DNA of 34,046 nucleotides from assembly GCA_024276275.1 (NCBI GenBank), contig JAJRXM010000043.1:1-34046 (forward strand), read 5' to 3'. The position numbers and the translations under genes were made by a program. The notes beneath the pieces are model-generated. The model worked only from the letters and a program-made list of their open reading frames with translations. It did no database searches and had not been told where the DNA came from. Source of the stretch: Candidatus Zixiibacteriota bacterium (GTDB lineage Bacteria; Zixibacteria; MSB-5A5; GN15; FEB-12). Positions 1 to 7,183 of this stretch are shown one piece after another (position 1 is the stretch's first letter; every line of letters starts with the position of its first letter).

Positions 1-1
1 T

Positions 2-346
2 ATCGACTTAGCAGACAATTCATTTTATGAAGGGCTTTTATTTCATCGAGTGATTCCGAATTTTGTAGCTCAAGGAGGCGACCCCGAAGGTACCGGATGG
101 GGCGGACCGGATTATCTGATACGATGCGAGTATTCATCTGAAAAATATATTCGTGGTACGGTCGGGATAGCAACATCGGGCAAAGATACCGGAGGTTCTC
201 AATTCTTTTTCACACTCTCACCACAACCACATCTTGAAGCCCGTTATACTGTTTTTGGTCAGGTGCTTAGCGGGATGGATGTTGTTGATCAGTTAGTTGT
301 CGGTGACAGAATTCTTGAGGTAACAATAGAGGATGGGTCTTTCTAA
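2..346 (+). CDS. Peptidyl-prolyl cis-trans isomerase, cyclophilin type (5' end missing)
   Basis: This is the C-terminal part of a cyclophilin, which catalyses cis-trans isomerisation of prolyl peptide bonds during protein folding. The frame is open from base 2, so the gene begins outside the window; the GTG at 50 is an internal Val, not a start. Visible hallmarks are FYEGLLFHRVIPNFVAQGGD, the GSQFFFTL strand and VFGQVLSGMDVVDQL near the end. The Arg of FHR, the Phe of NFVAQ and the Gln of AQGGD belong to the conserved active site of the family. Its stop codon TAA shares one base with the ATG of the next gene, so the two are probably co-transcribed and translationally coupled. Whether the protein is exported cannot be judged without the N-terminus. 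Confidence 0.93.
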   Translation: MDLADNSFYEGLLFHRVIPNFVAQGGDPEGTGWGGPDYLIRCEYSSEKYIRGTVGIATSGKDTGGSQFFFTLSPQPHLEARYTVFGQVLSGMDVVDQLVVGDRILEVTIEDGSF

Positions 347-1122
347 TGAAAAAATATTATATCTTATTTTCTTTTATGCTTTTAACGGCAAGTTTTGTAT
401 CAGCTCAAAGTAATACCGATGCAGAAACTTTAATAAAAGAAATTCTTGAAGTTGAAAAACAGCAACGAGAGATTGTAAAAAATGTAACTCTTGATGCCGA
501 GTATATCGAAAAAGAAGAAAAAGACGGGAAGTTTATTGAAAAACTCCGTTTTGATAAAAAAATCTATATAAAATATGAAGCAGACACAGCATTTCTTGCT
601 GAAGAATATATAGCATTCTACAAAGAATCTGAAAAGCAATCTGATAAAAAATTAGAGTCTGCCTCGAAAGAAAAAATAGAAAAAAAACAAAAGAGAAAAA
701 CAAAAGATATTTCATACTCGATGTTGAAGCCATTTTATCCGAGCAATAAAAATCTTTATACTATAGAATATCTTGGTGTCGGTACTGATAAAATTGAAAA
801 CTACACTGTTCATGTTTTTAAAGTAAGAGCCAAAGAAGAAAATGCTGATTTGATAAACGGTGATTATTATTTTGATTCCGAGTCGTTTCAATTGGTGCGT
901 GTAGATTTTTCTCCGGCAAAACTAACAAAAAAAACAATGTTCAAAATGAAAGAACTGAAGATGACTATCATTTATAAAGCATACGAGAATAATCTTTGGT
1001 TTCCAAAACAGTTTGAAATTTCCGGTAAAGGAAAAGCAATGTTCTTTATCGGTATAAAATTTGCGGGAACAGAATATTATCGCAACCCGCTTATAAATCA
1101 AAATATAGATAACAAGTTTTAG
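346..1122 (+). CDS. Exported protein of unknown function, possibly LolA/outer-membrane-lipoprotein-sorting-like
   Basis: A 258-residue protein with a clear Sec signal peptide (Lys-rich start, hydrophobic core, AQ cleavage region near residue 21). The mature part is Lys/Glu-rich, with a charged probable coiled region around residues 85-125, followed by alternating strand-like segments such as YYFDSESFQLVRVDF and NLWFPKQFEISGKG. This pattern, in which a substrate-like strand is followed by a statement of how a residual is fitted, resembles the LolA-like barrel fold of periplasmic lipoprotein-sorting proteins. That is only a resemblance and no catalytic motif is seen. It overlaps the cyclophilin stop by one base, which places it in the same transcription unit and fits a shared envelope role. 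Confidence 0.7.
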   Translation: MKKYYILFSFMLLTASFVSAQSNTDAETLIKEILEVEKQQREIVKNVTLDAEYIEKEEKDGKFIEKLRFDKKIYIKYEADTAFLAEEYIAFYKESEKQSDKKLESASKEKIEKKQKRKTKDISYSMLKPFYPSNKNLYTIEYLGVGTDKIENYTVHVFKVRAKEENADLINGDYYFDSESFQLVRVDFSPAKLTKKTMFKMKELKMTIIYKAYENNLWFPKQFEISGKGKAMFFIGIKFAGTEYYRNPLINQNIDNKF

Positions 1123-1132
1123 TTCGTAGTGC

Positions 1133-1912
1133 ATGCTGATATTTTCAACCGACAAACATCGCCTTAAACGACACTTTGAAAAAGATAAAGTGCTCTTTTC
1201 ATATCATCTTGGGGACCTTGATGATTTCTATTTTCCGCAATGTCAATGGGCTGTCGATTATCCAGACCGTGCAAAAATAGAGGAAGCTATTTTAGTTTAC
1301 ACCGGATGTGAAGTTCCGTCGGTTTTAGCATTTGGACTTACTGACCGTTTTGAAGAGCTCTTGAATCAGATGCTTCCGCTTCTTCCGCAAAAATTCTATT
1401 GTCATTTTCAAGAAAAAGATAGAAAGATGTTTCTCGAAAGTTATTCCGAGACAAAACTTGGAACACATATTAAAATGAAACTTGAAAACTTTCAAAAGGT
1501 CGACTCTGATAACAGCTTAGATATAAAACAACTTGATATGTCACATCTTGAAATTCTCAAACAACTTTATCAAGAGGCATACCAGAATAATTATTTTATA
1601 GAACGAATGCTTCAAACAGGTAAGTATTACGGTTGTTTTGATAAAGATAAAATTATTGCGGTTAGCGGAGTACATGTTGATTCCGATGAATATAAAATTG
1701 CGGTTCTGGGTAATATTACAACCGCAGTTGATTACAGAGGAAAAGGTATCGCTACAAAAGTAACATCACGGCTTCTTGATGATTTAACGGTAAACGATAA
1801 AACTGTTTGTCTGAATGTAAAAGCTGACAATGAACCTGCGATAGCATCGTATAGAAAACTTGGCTTTGTCAAAGTACATGAATACGAAGAAGCACTAATG
1901 AGATTAAAATAA
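1133..1912 (+). CDS. GNAT family N-acetyltransferase
   Basis: A 259-residue protein whose C-terminal half carries the GNAT acetyl-CoA-binding signature. The segment VDYRGKGIATKVTSRLL (about residues 200-216) is motif A with its RGKGIA pyrophosphate loop, and NVKADNEPAIASYRKLGF (about 229-246) is motif B, as in FR47-like acetyltransferases. The N-terminal half is less conserved and may form a second, degenerate GNAT-like lobe. The acceptor substrate is not evident. The ATG lies 10 bases after the previous stop without a clear Shine-Dalgarno sequence, consistent with being read as part of the same operon. A membrane protein gene follows after 19 bases. Confidence 0.88.
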   Translation: MLIFSTDKHRLKRHFEKDKVLFSYHLGDLDDFYFPQCQWAVDYPDRAKIEEAILVYTGCEVPSVLAFGLTDRFEELLNQMLPLLPQKFYCHFQEKDRKMFLESYSETKLGTHIKMKLENFQKVDSDNSLDIKQLDMSHLEILKQLYQEAYQNNYFIERMLQTGKYYGCFDKDKIIAVSGVHVDSDEYKIAVLGNITTAVDYRGKGIATKVTSRLLDDLTVNDKTVCLNVKADNEPAIASYRKLGFVKVHEYEEALMRLK

Positions 1913-1931
1913 AAATTATCCGGAGGAAGAT

Positions 1932-2417
1932 ATGAAAAAGTATTTCGAGTTAGGTGTGAGACTTTTGGCTTTGTATTCTTTATTGATGCTTCATAAGGAA
2001 ATAGTTCCTTCAATTTATTATTATTTTACGGATATGATAGAGGCTGGTAGATTCTATTTCAATTTTATCTTTGCAAATTACATTATTTTATTCATTGTTG
2101 GAATAATCGTTTTGATAAAACCTCAGCTTATTTCTAATCGACTTAAATATGAAAATATAGATAGTGCTATATCAAGAGAATTGGACAAAAATTATCTGTT
2201 AAGGGTTGGAATTTTATTAGTAGGATTATATTATATTGGTACGTCCATAAGTAATATAGTTTATTTTGTCGTTAATGTATTAATTCTAAAACTTGGTGAT
2301 GTTGACAAGTATTATGGAAATTCTATTACAAGTGTAATAGTAATTATTTTATCGCTATTATTAATGTACAAATCAAAACCTATCTCAAACTTTTTATTGA
2401 AAGATAATAAACAATAG
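1932..2417 (+). CDS. Small integral membrane protein of unknown function
   Basis: A 161-residue protein with about four predicted membrane segments (near residues 5-30, 42-62, 90-118 and 132-148). No family is recognised. A good ribosome-binding site (GGAGGA) lies 6-7 bases before the ATG, which makes the start convincing. It ends 7 bases before the 3' end of the convergently transcribed YiiX-like gene, so the two transcripts must terminate in each other's coding region or share a terminator; no strong hairpin is visible in the gap. Confidence 0.7.
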   Translation: MKKYFELGVRLLALYSLLMLHKEIVPSIYYYFTDMIEAGRFYFNFIFANYIILFIVGIIVLIKPQLISNRLKYENIDSAISRELDKNYLLRVGILLVGLYYIGTSISNIVYFVVNVLILKLGDVDKYYGNSITSVIVIILSLLLMYKSKPISNFLLKDNKQ

Positions 2418-2424
2418 TATAACG

Positions 2425-3042
2425 TTAAGGTTGATTTGTAACATCAGTTAAAAATTCAGAATCAAAAATATCTTTGGGAGAAACAACTTTTTCATTCAAC
2501 GGTGGAGCATTGGTATATCGGTTTCGCATGAGTATTTTAACAGTTGGATGAGTTAGATCAAAATCTTTCAATTTTTTAAGTTCGCATAACTTAATATCGG
2601 CACCCCTTTTATACAACTTCCAAACAAGCTCAGAGCAGTAAAGCTCCTTGTCTGACCAATTAAAAAGAATATCATAATCATGGTTAAGAAAATTATCTCC
2701 GATTGACTTCATTTTCTTTATTTGTTTTCGCGATAATATATTTTTATTAAGTCGCTTAATCACATAGTGATTGTTTTTTCCTTTTTTAATCCAGTCGGAC
2801 AGTTTGGTGTATCGCACAGGTTGGACAGCTTCTAAAACAAACGGTTTTTTATCTTTGAAAAATATTATACCGATATGAGTATATTTAGAATGTGTCGCAA
2901 GTTTTATAGCATTACTTTGGGTTGATTGTGATATTTGAAAAATTATATCTCCATCCTTGATGTTTTTAAATTCATCAGCAAATGACAATGAAGATAGAAC
3001 AATGATAAATATAGTTACAAATGTAAAGTAGTAACGTTTCAT
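2425..3042 (-). CDS. YiiX/YebB-like NlpC/P60-type cysteine hydrolase, exported
   Basis: A 205-residue protein with an N-terminal signal peptide (residues 1-22). It matches the YiiX-like branch of permuted NlpC/P60 (papain-like amidase) proteins: an N-terminal KDGDIIFQ strand, a His in KYTHIGI (H56), an acidic residue in VLEAV (E71) and a Cys in LYCSELV (C136). In permuted members the His precedes the Cys, as here. Such proteins hydrolyse or bind amides, esters or lipids in the envelope; the real substrate is unknown. It is convergent with the membrane protein gene and follows a zinc-ribbon gene on the same strand after about 70 bases. Confidence 0.87.
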   Translation of the reverse strand: MKRYYFTFVTIFIIVLSSLSFADEFKNIKDGDIIFQISQSTQSNAIKLATHSKYTHIGIIFFKDKKPFVLEAVQPVRYTKLSDWIKKGKNNHYVIKRLNKNILSRKQIKKMKSIGDNFLNHDYDILFNWSDKELYCSELVWKLYKRGADIKLCELKKLKDFDLTHPTVKILMRNRYTNAPPLNEKVVSPKDIFDSEFLTDVTNQP

Positions 3043-3112
3043 ATATGATTATACAATATTCTATATCTTTTGGTGCAAAAAAATCTATGTAAAATATATG
3101 TACCTGCAAGTA

Positions 3113-3325
3113 CTAATTAGTAAAGAAATCAAAGATGTTACCGAGCATGCTGGAGTCTGCTTTATAAAAATCAGTATATTTACATCTGGCACAAGTCACC
3201 GATGTAAACTTTGCTCCCTGTACATCAAATATCTTACTCCAAAATCCACCCGCTGCCCGCATCTCACCGATTTCGTATGTATTGGATCCGCATTTATGAC
3301 ATTTATAGTTTAATCCTTGCTGCAT
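3113..3325 (-). CDS. Small zinc-ribbon protein (DUF2082-like)
   Basis: A 70-residue protein with two CxxC knuckles, YKCHKCG near residues 8-14 and VTCARCKYTDFY near 44-55, separated by about 35 residues. This spacing and the GEMRAAGGFWSKIFDVQ linker fit the short nucleic-acid-binding zinc-ribbon family often annotated as DUF2082/COG3478. The molecular role is unknown. It reads towards the YiiX-like gene, with about 70 bases between them. An overlapping plus-strand frame in the same place has no protein-like features and is taken as a shadow. Confidence 0.85.
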   Translation of the reverse strand: MQQGLNYKCHKCGSNTYEIGEMRAAGGFWSKIFDVQGAKFTSVTCARCKYTDFYKADSSMLGNIFDFFTN

Positions 3326-3517
3326 AGAATTCTCATTTTATTATATTACCTGAAGTAAGTCGATTTTATTCAATTATTGTAAAGTGTGGTTATGTAATTA
3401 GATACGGTTATTCAGGCAAAAAGTTCAGATTACTAGTTGTCATACTGCCCGCCTAGGGGGGACGAAGTCTAGTCTATAAATAATGAGAGTGGAAGAAAAT
3501 TATTGTTATTAATCCGC
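3326..3517. other. Intergenic stretch with a degraded hairpin repeat
   Basis: AT-rich stretch of 192 bases without a gene. Around 3440-3475 there is a short G/C-rich imperfect hairpin (CCCGCC, loop TAGG, then a G run) followed by a motif ending in GTCTAGTCTATAAAT. It resembles the dispersed hairpin repeats at 6107 and 8562 but is too degraded to align confidently. Confidence 0.35.
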
Positions 3518-3883
3518 CTACTGACGGCTTTTGAAATCTTCCAGAGCGGCACGGATAGCATCGGGGGCGATTGTTGAACAGGCGATTTTTTCTTCGGGAA
3601 GTCCGTTGAGAATCTCGACAATATCCATTTTGGATAATTGTTCGGCTTCCTCGATTGTTTTACCGATAAGGATTTCCGAGGCAACCGATGATGTCGCGAT
3701 GGCAGCGGCACATCCGAAAGTTTTGTATTTGAGGTCTATGATTTTACCGGCTTCAATTTTGATATACATCATCATAACATCGCCGCAGTTGGGGTTGCCG
3801 ACTTTGCCGACACCATCGGCGTTTTCGATTTCACCGGTGTTGCGGGGGTTCTGAAAATGTTCCATGACTGTTTCGTTATACAT
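3518..3883 (-). CDS. Iron-sulfur cluster assembly scaffold, IscU/NifU N-terminal type
   Basis: A 121-residue single-domain scaffold on which [Fe-S] clusters are built before transfer to apoproteins. It starts with the family signature MYNETVMEHFQNPRN and has the three cluster-ligand cysteines: C33 in NPNCGD (with D35), C58 in KTFGCAAA, and C102 in KIACSTIAPDAI. The residue before the third Cys is Ala101, where most IscU/NifU proteins have His. No cysteine desulfurase gene is adjacent, so the sulfur donor lies outside the window. The upstream neighbour is the HEPN gene, 50-odd bases away, probably unrelated in function. Confidence 0.94.
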   Translation of the reverse strand: MYNETVMEHFQNPRNTGEIENADGVGKVGNPNCGDVMMMYIKIEAGKIIDLKYKTFGCAAAIATSSVASEILIGKTIEEAEQLSKMDIVEILNGLPEEKIACSTIAPDAIRAALEDFKSRQ

Positions 3884-3936
3884 GGCGGTAATGTACGGAT
3901 TTTCGGCAATTTGGCAAGTGGGAAATTTATGGAGGG

Positions 3937-4380
3937 TTATTCTATATGTTCAGGATGGTTATCTTTGAGCCATGATAATAATGATTTCTTTAGTTCTTCT
4001 GCTATTTTTATTGCTTCTTCAACATCTTGTTCACTTATAGTACCAACAGCATCATATTCTGCGTTATTTCTTTTTTTTCTTATCTCATGAATGACGATTC
4101 TTGTTTCGTTATTTATATCTAATGTAAACTTTAAAGAATCAATTGTTTTTTCGTGATGCCCTCTGTCTACAGGAAGCCTATATCCAGAAACTTTAAGAGC
4201 AATCGAAGCTATTGTCATAATATTGTTGTATGTAAATTGTAATCTCCAGTCTGGAGAAATCTCTTTAATTTTCAACTGAATATCATTTACTTTGATCTTT
4301 TTAAGGAGCTCACTAATTTCAGCTTTGCTTGTTAGATGTTTTTTAAGCCACCGATTATTTAACCAATCTTCTAAAGACAT
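3937..4380 (-). CDS. HEPN-domain protein, putative toxin of a HEPN/nucleotidyltransferase pair
   Basis: An all-alpha, charged protein of 147 residues that pairs with the nucleotidyltransferase encoded just upstream. HEPN proteins of such pairs are usually RNases. The expected motif region is HEIRKKRNNAEYDAVG; R104 and N105 of the Arg-Asn pair are present, but the usual His four to six residues after Arg is missing, with Tyr109 in the neighbourhood instead. A TTG at 4392 extends the frame, but the ATG at 4380 has a GGAG Shine-Dalgarno sequence six bases upstream and is preferred. It then overlaps the nucleotidyltransferase by 26 bases, which implies translational coupling. The function as toxin is inferred from gene order and family. 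Confidence 0.8.
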   Translation of the reverse strand: MSLEDWLNNRWLKKHLTSKAEISELLKKIKVNDIQLKIKEISPDWRLQFTYNNIMTIASIALKVSGYRLPVDRGHHEKTIDSLKFTLDINNETRIVIHEIRKKRNNAEYDAVGTISEQDVEEAIKIAEELKKSLLSWLKDNHPEHIE

Positions 4381-4969
4381 CAAGTTCTCCAAATAATGAT
4401 ATTAAGTTTGTTTTCAATACTGAAGTCAAAAAATGATTTTCTTCTAATTTGTTATTTAATAATATTAAAACAGGATATATAGAAAAATTTATTTCTCTTT
4501 GAAAAATATCTTCAAGTGGTTTTAACAAAACAGCAAACTCTCTAAATGGCACGTCAGTTACAAACAATAAATCAATATCGCTATCGCCGGTATCTGTCTT
4601 CTGAGCAACAGAACCATAAATAAATGCAATTTCAATTTTATCTTTTAGAGGTTCCAGTGCTTTTTTAATAACATCTGCAACTCCAAATGTTTTTACTATA
4701 ATATTTCGTAAATCTTCGTAAACAAAGCAATTTTGATTTACTTGATAGTATCTACGATTTCCAGAAAATTCAGTTGTTAGAATTTCAGCATCTACTAAAT
4801 TTTTCAGCTCTTTTTGAACAGCACCAGGGTAAGACTCTAAAATCCTTATTACTTCCCTGTAATAATATGATTTGCTTGGGTTTAGAAAAAAAAGAGAGAG
4901 CAATTGTCTCTTTATTTTTGGGAAGAGAGCTTCGCCTAAACTTTTCTGTATTTTATCTACCGGACTCAT
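4355..4969 (-). CDS. Winged-HTH / minimal nucleotidyltransferase fusion, putative antitoxin
   Basis: About 204 residues in two domains. The N-terminal 80 form a winged helix (LLSLFFLNPSKSYYYREV, then KELKNLVDAEIL and a RRYYQV wing). The C-terminal domain is a minimal nucleotidyltransferase: FIYGSVAQ followed by SDIDLLFV gives an exact GS-x10-D-x-D motif (G119, S120, D131, D133). In the MntA/HepT type of pair such enzymes neutralise the HEPN partner by adding nucleotides to it. The frame can be extended to a TTG at 5008, but that would place the operator repeat inside the gene and upstream of the predicted transcription start; the ATG at 4969 is preferred. The HTH domain probably autoregulates the operon through the repeats at 4973-5056. 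Confidence 0.85.
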   Translation of the reverse strand: MSPVDKIQKSLGEALFPKIKRQLLSLFFLNPSKSYYYREVIRILESYPGAVQKELKNLVDAEILTTEFSGNRRYYQVNQNCFVYEDLRNIIVKTFGVADVIKKALEPLKDKIEIAFIYGSVAQKTDTGDSDIDLLFVTDVPFREFAVLLKPLEDIFQREINFSIYPVLILLNNKLEENHFLTSVLKTNLISLFGELDVFRRLVK

Positions 4970-4972
4970 AAG

Positions 4973-5056
4973 TAGTTCAAATGAACTATAAAAGAGTTCA
5001 TTAGTCAAGTAAAAACTGAACTAAATAATAGTCCAAACGAACTATAAAAGGGTTCA
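4973..5056 (-). promoter_or_regulatory. Operator/promoter of the HEPN/nucleotidyltransferase operon: two tandem 28-bp repeats
   Basis: Two direct copies of a 28-bp unit lie at 4973-5000 and 5029-5056, identical at 25 of 28 positions and spaced 56 bp start to start. Each contains an inner dyad; in the proximal copy AGTTCA-AA-TGAACT (4974-4987) is a perfect palindrome, and further GTTCA half-sites flank it, with one (TGAACTA, 5017-5023) between the copies. On the minus strand TTTACT (5008-5013) and TATAGT (4985-4990) are separated by 17 bp, giving a plausible promoter whose -10 sits inside the proximal repeat. Binding there would block transcription. The leader would be very short (about 9 bases). 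Confidence 0.7.
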
Positions 5057-5060
5057 GTTA

Positions 5061-5963
5061 TTACACCAATCTCGCTCGTTTGGATAAAAAGGCGTAGAGT
5101 GCTTTATCAAAAGACATTGAGGTGTCTATCGGGATATAGTCAATATTGCTGGCTCGGCAGGTGGTAGCGATAGTTTCTGAAAACTGTTTCACTTGTGCGG
5201 CAAAATCTTTTTTGATTTGATACGGCAAAGTTGTAATCTCCTCGCCTGTTTCCATATCTTTAAAAATTGCCTCTTTTGAAAAGGCAAAATCACGTTCACG
5301 AGGGTCTAAAATATGAAATACAATTACTTCATGATTGTTATATCTAAAATGTTTCAGCCCTGATAAAATTTTCTCCGGTTCATCAAGTAAATCCGACATT
5401 AAAATAATCAAGCCGCGTCGTTTAATACGTTCCGCCATTTCATGCAGAGCTGATGAAATATCTGTTGATTCTGATGGAACCTGTTTTGCTATTTCATTGA
5501 GCAGAACATGCAGGTGTCCTTTTTTAGAACGGGGAGGAATATACTGACGAATCTTTTCATCAAAAGTCACCATCCCGACCGCATCCCGTTGTTTTAACAA
5601 CATATACGACAAGGCACCTGACAGCATACCGGCGTAGTCGAGTTTATGCACTCTTTTTTCATCTGATCTATATGCCATCGATTTTGAACAGTCCAAAAGA
5701 AGATACGCTTTGAGATTGGTTTCCTCTTCATACTGTTTGATATAATAACGGTCGGACTTGGCATATACTTTCCAGTCGATATCCGAGATATTATCACCGG
5801 GCATATATTGACGGTGTTCGGCAAATTCAACCGAGAAACCGTGATAGGGTGATTTATGCATTCCCGCGATAAATCCCTCGACAACAAGACGTGCCTTGAG
5901 GTCCATACCTTTAAGTTTGGAAACAACTTCCGGTTCTAAGTATTTTCTATAATCATCTGACAT
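5061..5963 (-). CDS. DUF58 domain protein (MoxR-associated, VWA-like)
   Basis: A 300-residue cytoplasmic protein of the DUF58 family, which accompanies MoxR AAA+ ATPases and is thought to act in envelope-protein assembly or activation. The family signature is clear: a GFSVEFAEHRQYMPGDNISD segment (about 42-61), then DIDWKVYAKSDRYYIKQYEEE, then a von Willebrand A-like core with LLLDCSKSMAY (a DxSxS metal site near residues 90-94) and LIILMSDLLDE. No membrane segment is present, unlike longer DUF58 members. Its usual neighbour, the MoxR gene, is found 2.7 kb upstream on the same strand rather than next to it; an asparaginase, a broken gene, a membrane protein and repeats lie between. Confidence 0.93.
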   Translation of the reverse strand: MSDDYRKYLEPEVVSKLKGMDLKARLVVEGFIAGMHKSPYHGFSVEFAEHRQYMPGDNISDIDWKVYAKSDRYYIKQYEEETNLKAYLLLDCSKSMAYRSDEKRVHKLDYAGMLSGALSYMLLKQRDAVGMVTFDEKIRQYIPPRSKKGHLHVLLNEIAKQVPSESTDISSALHEMAERIKRRGLIILMSDLLDEPEKILSGLKHFRYNNHEVIVFHILDPRERDFAFSKEAIFKDMETGEEITTLPYQIKKDFAAQVKQFSETIATTCRASNIDYIPIDTSMSFDKALYAFLSKRARLV

Positions 5964-5997
5964 ATTCTATTCTTCTTTTTGCTATACCGTATGTTTG

Positions 5998-6042
5998 AGA
6001 TTGCCACGTCTCGTTCTCTATCGTTCACTCGACTCGCAATGA
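5998..6042 (-). repeat. 45-bp dispersed repeat, copy 1
   Basis: Identical at 44 of 45 positions to the reverse complement of 27005-27049. Its termini are AGATTGCCAC and GCAATGA. A more diverged relative with the same termini is at 27076-27121. The sequence is non-coding and lies between DUF58 and the asparaginase gene. Confidence 0.85.
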
Positions 6043-6070
6043 CAGCTGTTTTATTTTTCTACTGTTTACC

Positions 6071-6213
6071 CTTCGACAAGCTCAGGGTGACAATTTATAA
6101 GATTGTCATTCCTGCGTAGGCAGGAACCTAGTCTTGTCAGGTCTCTGGGAGACCTGACCTACTATTTCTCTGATTATATAATAATATAACACGTCATACA
6201 GAGCTTGTCGAAG
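6071..6213. repeat. Repeat island bounded by a 13-bp perfect inverted repeat
   Basis: CTTCGACAAGCTC at 6071-6083 is matched in inverted orientation by GAGCTTGTCGAAG at 6201-6213; similarity extends a further nine bases inwards (a G..TGAC motif). The two-hairpin element at 6107-6167 lies between them. The 143-bp unit could be a small non-autonomous element or two facing copies of a short dispersed repeat. No coding sequence is present. Confidence 0.65.
6107..6167 (+). repeat. Two-hairpin dispersed element, copy A
   Basis: Hairpin 1 has a perfect 7-bp stem, TTCCTGC (6109-6115) with GCAGGAA (6120-6126), and loop GTAG. Hairpin 2 has a perfect 10-bp stem, GTCAGGTCTC (6136-6145) with GAGACCTGAC (6149-6158), and loop TGG. 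The element ends in CTACTATTT. Copy B at 8562-8623 has the same plan and the same 23-nt length of hairpin 2, but a different stem sequence. Confidence 0.75.
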
Positions 6214-6232
6214 TATGCTCCTATAAAATAAT

Positions 6233-7183
6233 CTACTCTTCTACAAATATCTTCACTAAAGGTTCTTGTTTACCGTTTGAAAAAGATGCCCGATACATCC
6301 CGGGCGTGTTCATCGGCATCGTAATATTGCCGTTTTTATCTATCGCTATCAAGCCACCGGAGCCGTCTATTGCCGATAGTTTTTTAATTGCTTCATTAGA
6401 TGCATCTTTTAAGCTCATATTTTTATAACTCATTAAATCGGAAACATCCTTGGCGGTAACAAGCCGCATAAAATATTCGCCGTGTCCGGTCGTTGAAACG
6501 GCACAGGTTCTGTTGTCGGCATACGTTCCGGCACCTATCATAGGAGTATCGCCGATACGGTTATATCTTTTGTTGGTCATTCCGCCCGATGAGGTTGCAG
6601 CCGCAAGGTTACCGTTTTTGTCCAAAGCAACGGCTCCGACAGTTCCGTGTTTGCTGTTGTCTCCATCGTGGTCTAAGATAGCTCTTGTAGTTTCGGTTTC
6701 AGTCTCTTTTTCTTTGACAACCTGCAATTGGAACCATCGACGTTTGGTATGAAAATACTTTGGATCAACAATTTCAAGATTATGTAACTTGGCAAATTGT
6801 TCGGCACCATCTGATGCAAGCAGTACATGTTCTGATTTTTCCATTACTGTACGGGCAAATATAATCGGGTTTTTTACATGGCGTAGCAAAGTGCCTGCTC
6901 CACACTCAAGAGTTTTCCCGCACATGATAGAGCAATCCATTTCGTTGGTTTCATCGTGGGTGAATACAGCACCTTTACCTGCATTGAACAGTTCAGAATC
7001 TTCCATAACAACTATAGCAGACTGAACAGCATCGAGAGAAGAACCGCCAACTTTTAGAATGTCGTACCCTGAAACAATAGACTGCCTTAATACGGCACGG
7101 TATTCTTTTTCAAGTTTAGGTGTCAGTTTTTTTCTTACAATAGTCCCCGCCCCGCCGTGTATTGCTATGCCGAAGTTGTTCAT
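6233..7183 (-). CDS. iaaA: Isoaspartyl peptidase / L-asparaginase, Ntn-hydrolase family
   Basis: A 316-residue plant-type asparaginase that cleaves isoaspartyl dipeptides and asparagine after autocatalytic splitting into two subunits. The N-terminus FGIAIHGGAGT is the family start. The autoprocessing site is HGTVGAVAL, with Thr181 as the future N-terminal nucleophile; GIGDTPMIGAGTYAD-like and STTGHGEYFMR segments follow and line the substrate pocket. Length agrees with E. coli IaaA (about 320). The usual MDASIMDG stretch reads MDCSIMCG here, a small deviation. The ATG overlaps the TGA stop of the interrupted gene upstream (ATGA), which shows that the two were once translationally coupled. The symbol is by homology. 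Confidence 0.93.
   Translation of the reverse strand: MNNFGIAIHGGAGTIVRKKLTPKLEKEYRAVLRQSIVSGYDILKVGGSSLDAVQSAIVVMEDSELFNAGKGAVFTHDETNEMDCSIMCGKTLECGAGTLLRHVKNPIIFARTVMEKSEHVLLASDGAEQFAKLHNLEIVDPKYFHTKRRWFQLQVVKEKETETETTRAILDHDGDNSKHGTVGAVALDKNGNLAAATSSGGMTNKRYNRIGDTPMIGAGTYADNRTCAVSTTGHGEYFMRLVTAKDVSDLMSYKNMSLKDASNEAIKKLSAIDGSGGLIAIDKNGNITMPMNTPGMYRASFSNGKQEPLVKIFVEE

Noticed and set aside
3469-3711. Open frame overlapping the IscU gene on the same strand
   Set aside because: Low-complexity translation without features, in another frame of a clearly conserved gene.
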